Assembly: GCA_031119205.1 (NCBI GenBank)
Contig: JAVHYF010000007.1
Coordinates: 1 to 64,000 of the forward strand
Reading direction: 5' to 3'
Source of the DNA: Moraxellaceae bacterium
GTDB lineage: Bacteria; Pseudomonadota; Gammaproteobacteria; Burkholderiales; Rhodocyclaceae
DNA: 64,000 nucleotides
The notes beneath the pieces were generated by a model. That model searched no databases and was not told where the DNA came from. It saw nothing but the letters and a program-made list of their open reading frames with translations. The number at the start of each line of letters is the position of its first letter. Positions within the stretch are counted from its first letter, which is position 1. Shown here piece after piece: positions 60,401-64,000 of this stretch. Position numbers and translations under genes: made by a program.

Positions 60401-61473
60401 GGGTTCTGCAGGAGTTGCGTCAGGGCGGTGACCGTCATCGGTCGTTTGAAGCTGTGCCAGAACTGCCAGCCCGGCGTGCGCACGGCACGTACTTCCAGCA
60501 GGCTGCGCTCGGAGGGGGCGATCAAGTCCAGCGCGGCGATGCGTCCGTCCTGCAAGGACTGCCAGAGGGGCTGCAGCAACCCGGCGTCCAGTGCGCGCAG
60601 GGCGGCGGCCCAGCCATCGATTTCGCGTGACAGGGCGGCGCGATAGAGGCGGTCGTCCAGCCACCAGGTGTGACCATGCTTGCCGTGGGCAGGGCTGCGC
60701 GCTGTGGCTTCGTCCAGCCACAGCGCCCGACTGCGGCGGGCCAGACCGCGCAGCAAGGGGTCGTTGCCGACCAGCGTATCGGCCGGCGCAGTGAGTTGCG
60801 TCTGGGCCTCGACGTCGCTCTCACCCCACAGCCAGATGGCGTTCAACGCGGGCTGCCGTGCATCCAGGCGTGGCTGGTTGACCGGGTGGTTGTGCAGGAT
60901 GACCTGTGCCTCGTTGCCGACGCGCGCCCAGTCGCGGGCACGCTCGCCCTTGGGTGGAAACAGCGCAACCGGCCTGCCTGCCACGTCTTCCAGTGTGCAG
61001 AAGCGCGCGGCAACGGGCGCAGACGTGCGCAGATACCAGCGGGCCGGGCTGACCGCCTCGAATCGACCGGCGTCGCCGAGCTCTTCGTTGAGCGCAGCAA
61101 CCAGCGCGCGGGCCTCCTCGGCACGGATCTCCAGCGCATCCGGGCCAGTGGCTAGGAAAGCGTTGCGCATGAAGTTCAGCGAGATCGGGTCTGCGCACAG
61201 CCACTGGCCGTCCTCATCAGGCGGAATGTCCGGGGTGTCGTCTTCGCCGAGCCGGCGCAGTGCCGCGATCGGCAACCTGTCCGTGCCGAACTGGCTGGCC
61301 AGCCAGTTTCCGAAGGGGCGGGCAGTGCTGAAGAGCGCCGGGTGGCGGCCGAGCAGGGCGCGCAGGCCGGGAAGCTCGTCAGCCGTGAATGGCGAGTCGG
61401 GCAGGGCCTGCGGCCAGACGAGGCCGGGCAGCACGCAGGTGATTCGGGCGCGGGGGGCAGAGGGGGAAGTCAT
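60397..61473 (-). CDS. RpfE/phosphoglycerate mutase-like protein (recJ partner)
   Basis: The 358-residue protein has PLSLNFM-like DPISLNFMRNAFLATGPDAL, QVILHNHPVNQPRLDARQPA and NAIWLWGESD. These are the hallmarks of proteins annotated as regulatory protein RpfE or cofactor-independent phosphoglycerate mutase-like and found immediately before recJ in many Beta- and Gammaproteobacteria. No biochemical role is established. The ATG at 61473 is chosen because the longer frame runs antisense through lolC. It is divergent from lolC. Confidence 0.82.
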   Translation of the reverse strand: MTSPSAPRARITCVLPGLVWPQALPDSPFTADELPGLRALLGRHPALFSTARPFGNWLASQFGTDRLPIAALRRLGEDDTPDIPPDEDGQWLCADPISLNFMRNAFLATGPDALEIRAEEARALVAALNEELGDAGRFEAVSPARWYLRTSAPVAARFCTLEDVAGRPVALFPPKGERARDWARVGNEAQVILHNHPVNQPRLDARQPALNAIWLWGESDVEAQTQLTAPADTLVGNDPLLRGLARRSRALWLDEATARSPAHGKHGHTWWLDDRLYRAALSREIDGWAAALRALDAGLLQPLWQSLQDGRIAALDLIAPSERSLLEVRAVRTPGWQFWHSFKRPMTVTALTQLLQNP

Positions 61474-61590
61474 GGGTTCCGACAGGCGCGAGCGGCGGTC
61501 GGCGATGGCCGTCGGAGCGGCTTCCCGGCGCTGCGCCGGGAAGCAATCTCCTGTCTCGCGGAGGCTTGGCAGTGTAGCATCCAGCCCGCT

Positions 61591-62833
61591 ATGACTTTCG
61601 AACTCGCAGTCGGCCTGCGCTACGTACGCGCCAGGCGCCGCAACCGTACCGGGGGCGGCTTCATTTCTTTCATTTCCTTCGTGTCCATGGCCGGCATCGC
61701 GCTGGGCGTCGCTGCGCTCATCGTCGTGCTGTCGGTCATGAACGGCTTCCAGGAGGAATTGCGCGCGCGCATCCTCGGCGTGGCCTCGCACGTGCAGATC
61801 CAGGCCTTCCAGGGCCAGCTGACCGACTGGCCGCGCTACGTGGACATCGCCACCAAGCGCAAGGACGTGGTCGCCGCCGCTCCCTTCGTGCAGGAGCAGG
61901 CCATGTTCTCGCTGGACAGCGCGGTGCGCGGCAGTGTGGTGCGTGGCATCGAACCGGCGCTGGAAGACAAGGTGGCGGACTTCGCCAAGCACATGAAGGT
62001 CGGCAAGCTGGAAGACCTGCGCCCGGGCGAGTTCGGCGTGGTGCTGGGCATCGAACTGGCGCGCGCCCTGGGCGTGCAGTACGGCGACAAAGTGACGCTG
62101 ATTGCGCCGCAGGGCCTGGTGACGCCGGCGGCCGTGCTGCCGCGGGTCAAGCAGTTCAAGGTGGTCGGCGTGTTCGAAGCCGGCATGTACGAATACGACG
62201 TGGGCCTGGCGCTGATCCACCTGCAGGACGCCCAGACCCTGTACCGGCTGGATGGTGTGTCCGGCGTGCGCCTGAAACTGACCGACCTCTTCGATGCGCG
62301 TCGCGTGGCGATGGAGCTGGGCAGCGTGATTCCGGCCGAGGCCTACGCCAGCGACTGGACGCAGAGCCACGCCAACTTCTTCCGTGCCGTGCAGATCGAA
62401 AAGCGCGTGATGTCCATCATCCTGTCGCTGATCGTCGCGGTGGCGGCCTTCAACATCGTGTCTGCGTTGGTGATGGCGGTGCAGGACAAGCGGGCGGACA
62501 TTGCCATCCTGCGTACCCTGGGCGCCAGTCCGCGTTCGGTGATGAGCATCTTCGTCATCCAGGGTGCCTTGATGGGGCTGATCGGCCTGGGCATCGGCGT
62601 CACGCTGGGTGTGCTGCTGGCGCAGAACATCGATGTGGTGGTGCCCTTCATCGAACGTACCTTCGGCATCCAGTTCCTGGCCAAGGACGTCTATTACATA
62701 TCTGACCTGCCGTCGAAGCTGGAGTGGAACGACGTGTCCTTCGTGGTTATCGTCGCTTTCGTGCTGACCCTGGTCGCGACGCTGTACCCCAGCTGGCGCG
62801 CCTCGCGCATCAACCCCGCGGAGGCCCTGCGCT

Positions 62834-62841
<8 letters not shown>
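61591..62841 (+). CDS. lolC: Lipoprotein-releasing system permease LolC/LolE
   Basis: The 416-residue MacB/FtsX-type permease has four helices around a large periplasmic domain. The N-terminus [20 protein letters not shown] and [20 protein letters not shown] are the LolC/E signature, and [20 protein letters not shown] with [20 protein letters not shown] marks the LolD-contact loop. It extracts outer-membrane lipoproteins from the inner membrane. Only one LolC/E gene precedes lolD, so a single permease (LolF type) may form a homodimer. It overlaps lolD by 8 bp. Confidence 0.94.
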
Positions 62842-63544
<703 letters not shown>

Positions 63545-63600
63545 CCCCGATCGGCCATTGCCCGCAGCGCAAGCATTGGTGCGGCTCTCCGCCGAATGAC

Positions 63601-63621
63601 GATGCCCCGTAACGGGGCGTC
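63601..63621 (+). terminator. GC hairpin after lolD
   Basis: GATGCCCCG (63601-63609) pairs with CGGGGCGTC (63613-63621), with one G-T wobble, around a TAA loop. It lies 57 bp after the lolD stop. There is no T-run, so it may be a weak or factor-assisted terminator. Confidence 0.45.
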
Positions 63622-63719
63622 GCATGCGCCAGACTGGAGCCTCAAGTCGAAGGTTTCTCTCCCGATAACAGCCGAGGTAACTGTGAAAAACTGCTTCACG
63701 CCCTCAACGGAGAGATGCT

Positions 63720-64000
63720 TTGTCAAACATCCTGCTGGCGCCCGCCACGCGCCTGATGGCTCGCCTGAGCTATCCAGCGAAGTTCGCCCTCATCAGCGCG
63801 TCCGCGCTGCTCGTCATTGCCTGGCTGGCGGCCAGCCATCTCGGCGCAACCATTGAATCGGCCAGCGTCGCCAGCCGCGAGCTGGAAGGCGTGCAGACCC
63901 TGCAGCCGGCCCTGAAAGCGGTCACGCTGATCCAGCAGCACCGGGGCATGACCTCCGCCGCGCTGGGCGGTGATGCCGCGATGCAAGGCCAGCTGGCCGC
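63720..64000 (+). CDS. N-terminus of a membrane sensory protein (MCP-like), 3' end outside window
   Basis: A TTG at 63720 with GGAGAG 5 nt upstream opens a frame that continues past the window edge. The first 93 residues begin MSNILLAPATRLMARLSYPA and contain a membrane helix (KFALISASALLVIAWLAAS). A periplasmic helical start with LIQQHRGMTSAALGGDAAMQ follows. This is the usual opening of chemotaxis receptors or cyclic-di-GMP sensors with a nitrate/nitrite-sensing-like helical domain. Output domain unseen. Confidence 0.6.
   Translation, partial: MSNILLAPATRLMARLSYPAKFALISASALLVIAWLAASHLGATIESASVASRELEGVQTLQPALKAVTLIQQHRGMTSAALGGDAAMQGQLA

Overview
This is a 64 kb stretch of high-GC chromosomal DNA from a Gram-negative bacterium, most likely a betaproteobacterium (Rhodocyclales/Nitrosomonadales-like). 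The pointers are the gloB-methyltransferase-rnhA order, the RpfE-like/recJ pair next to lolC-lolD, feoA-feoB-feoC, and lipoprotein and O-antigen export genes. The genus assignment is inference. I see no rRNA, tRNA, CRISPR array, phage or insertion sequence.

Layout. 1-7.9 kb: small regulator/transporter pairs (LysR with a PACE efflux pump, AraC with an Fsr-like MFS pump), an old yellow enzyme, a TPR lipoprotein, an alpha/beta hydrolase and two unknown envelope proteins, closed by a strong terminator. 8.0-10.9 kb: feoABC ferrous iron uptake behind a Fur-box-like site. 10.9-18.5 kb: an SDR, a small membrane protein, a gluzincin-type peptidase, and a striking two-component system in which an NCS1-type transporter, a Cys-rich segment, a histidine kinase and a receiver are fused in one protein, followed by a LuxR-type response regulator; then a HAD hydrolase.

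18.6-30.8 kb: a sugar-acid (aldarate-type) catabolic locus. A GntR/FadR-like repressor is divergent from an enolase-superfamily dehydratase, a complete Dpp/Opp-type ABC transporter, an HpcH/HpaI aldolase, a GarR-like tartronate semialdehyde reductase, a MOFRL glycerate kinase and a lactonase-like lipoprotein. A sigma70-like promoter with a putative operator at its start point precedes the dehydratase. The enzymes together convert an aldarate through pyruvate plus tartronate semialdehyde to 2-phosphoglycerate. An orphan family-5 binding protein follows.

32.9-35.0 kb: gloB, a yafS-like methyltransferase and rnhA. 35.2-57.6 kb: one long leftward O-antigen/polysaccharide operon of about 21 genes, many with 4-bp ATGA overlaps. 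From promoter to end it holds GDP-L-fucose synthesis (gmd, fcl), ABC export (wzm, wzt), CDP-glucose-derived deoxysugar synthesis (rfbF, rfbG, epimerase, C-methyltransferase, aminotransferase, formyltransferase), modification enzymes, glycosyltransferases including an alpha-1,2-fucosyltransferase, a phosphoglycosyl transferase and a WbpM-like dehydratase. A perfect ops element lies ahead of fcl, and the gene for RfaH, the factor that reads ops, sits just upstream on the same strand. This RfaH/ops-controlled cassette, with its predicted CDP-activated branched formamido sugar, is the most interesting part of the window.

58.7-64 kb: core genes recJ, an RpfE-like protein, lolC-lolD and the start of a membrane sensory protein cut by the window edge.
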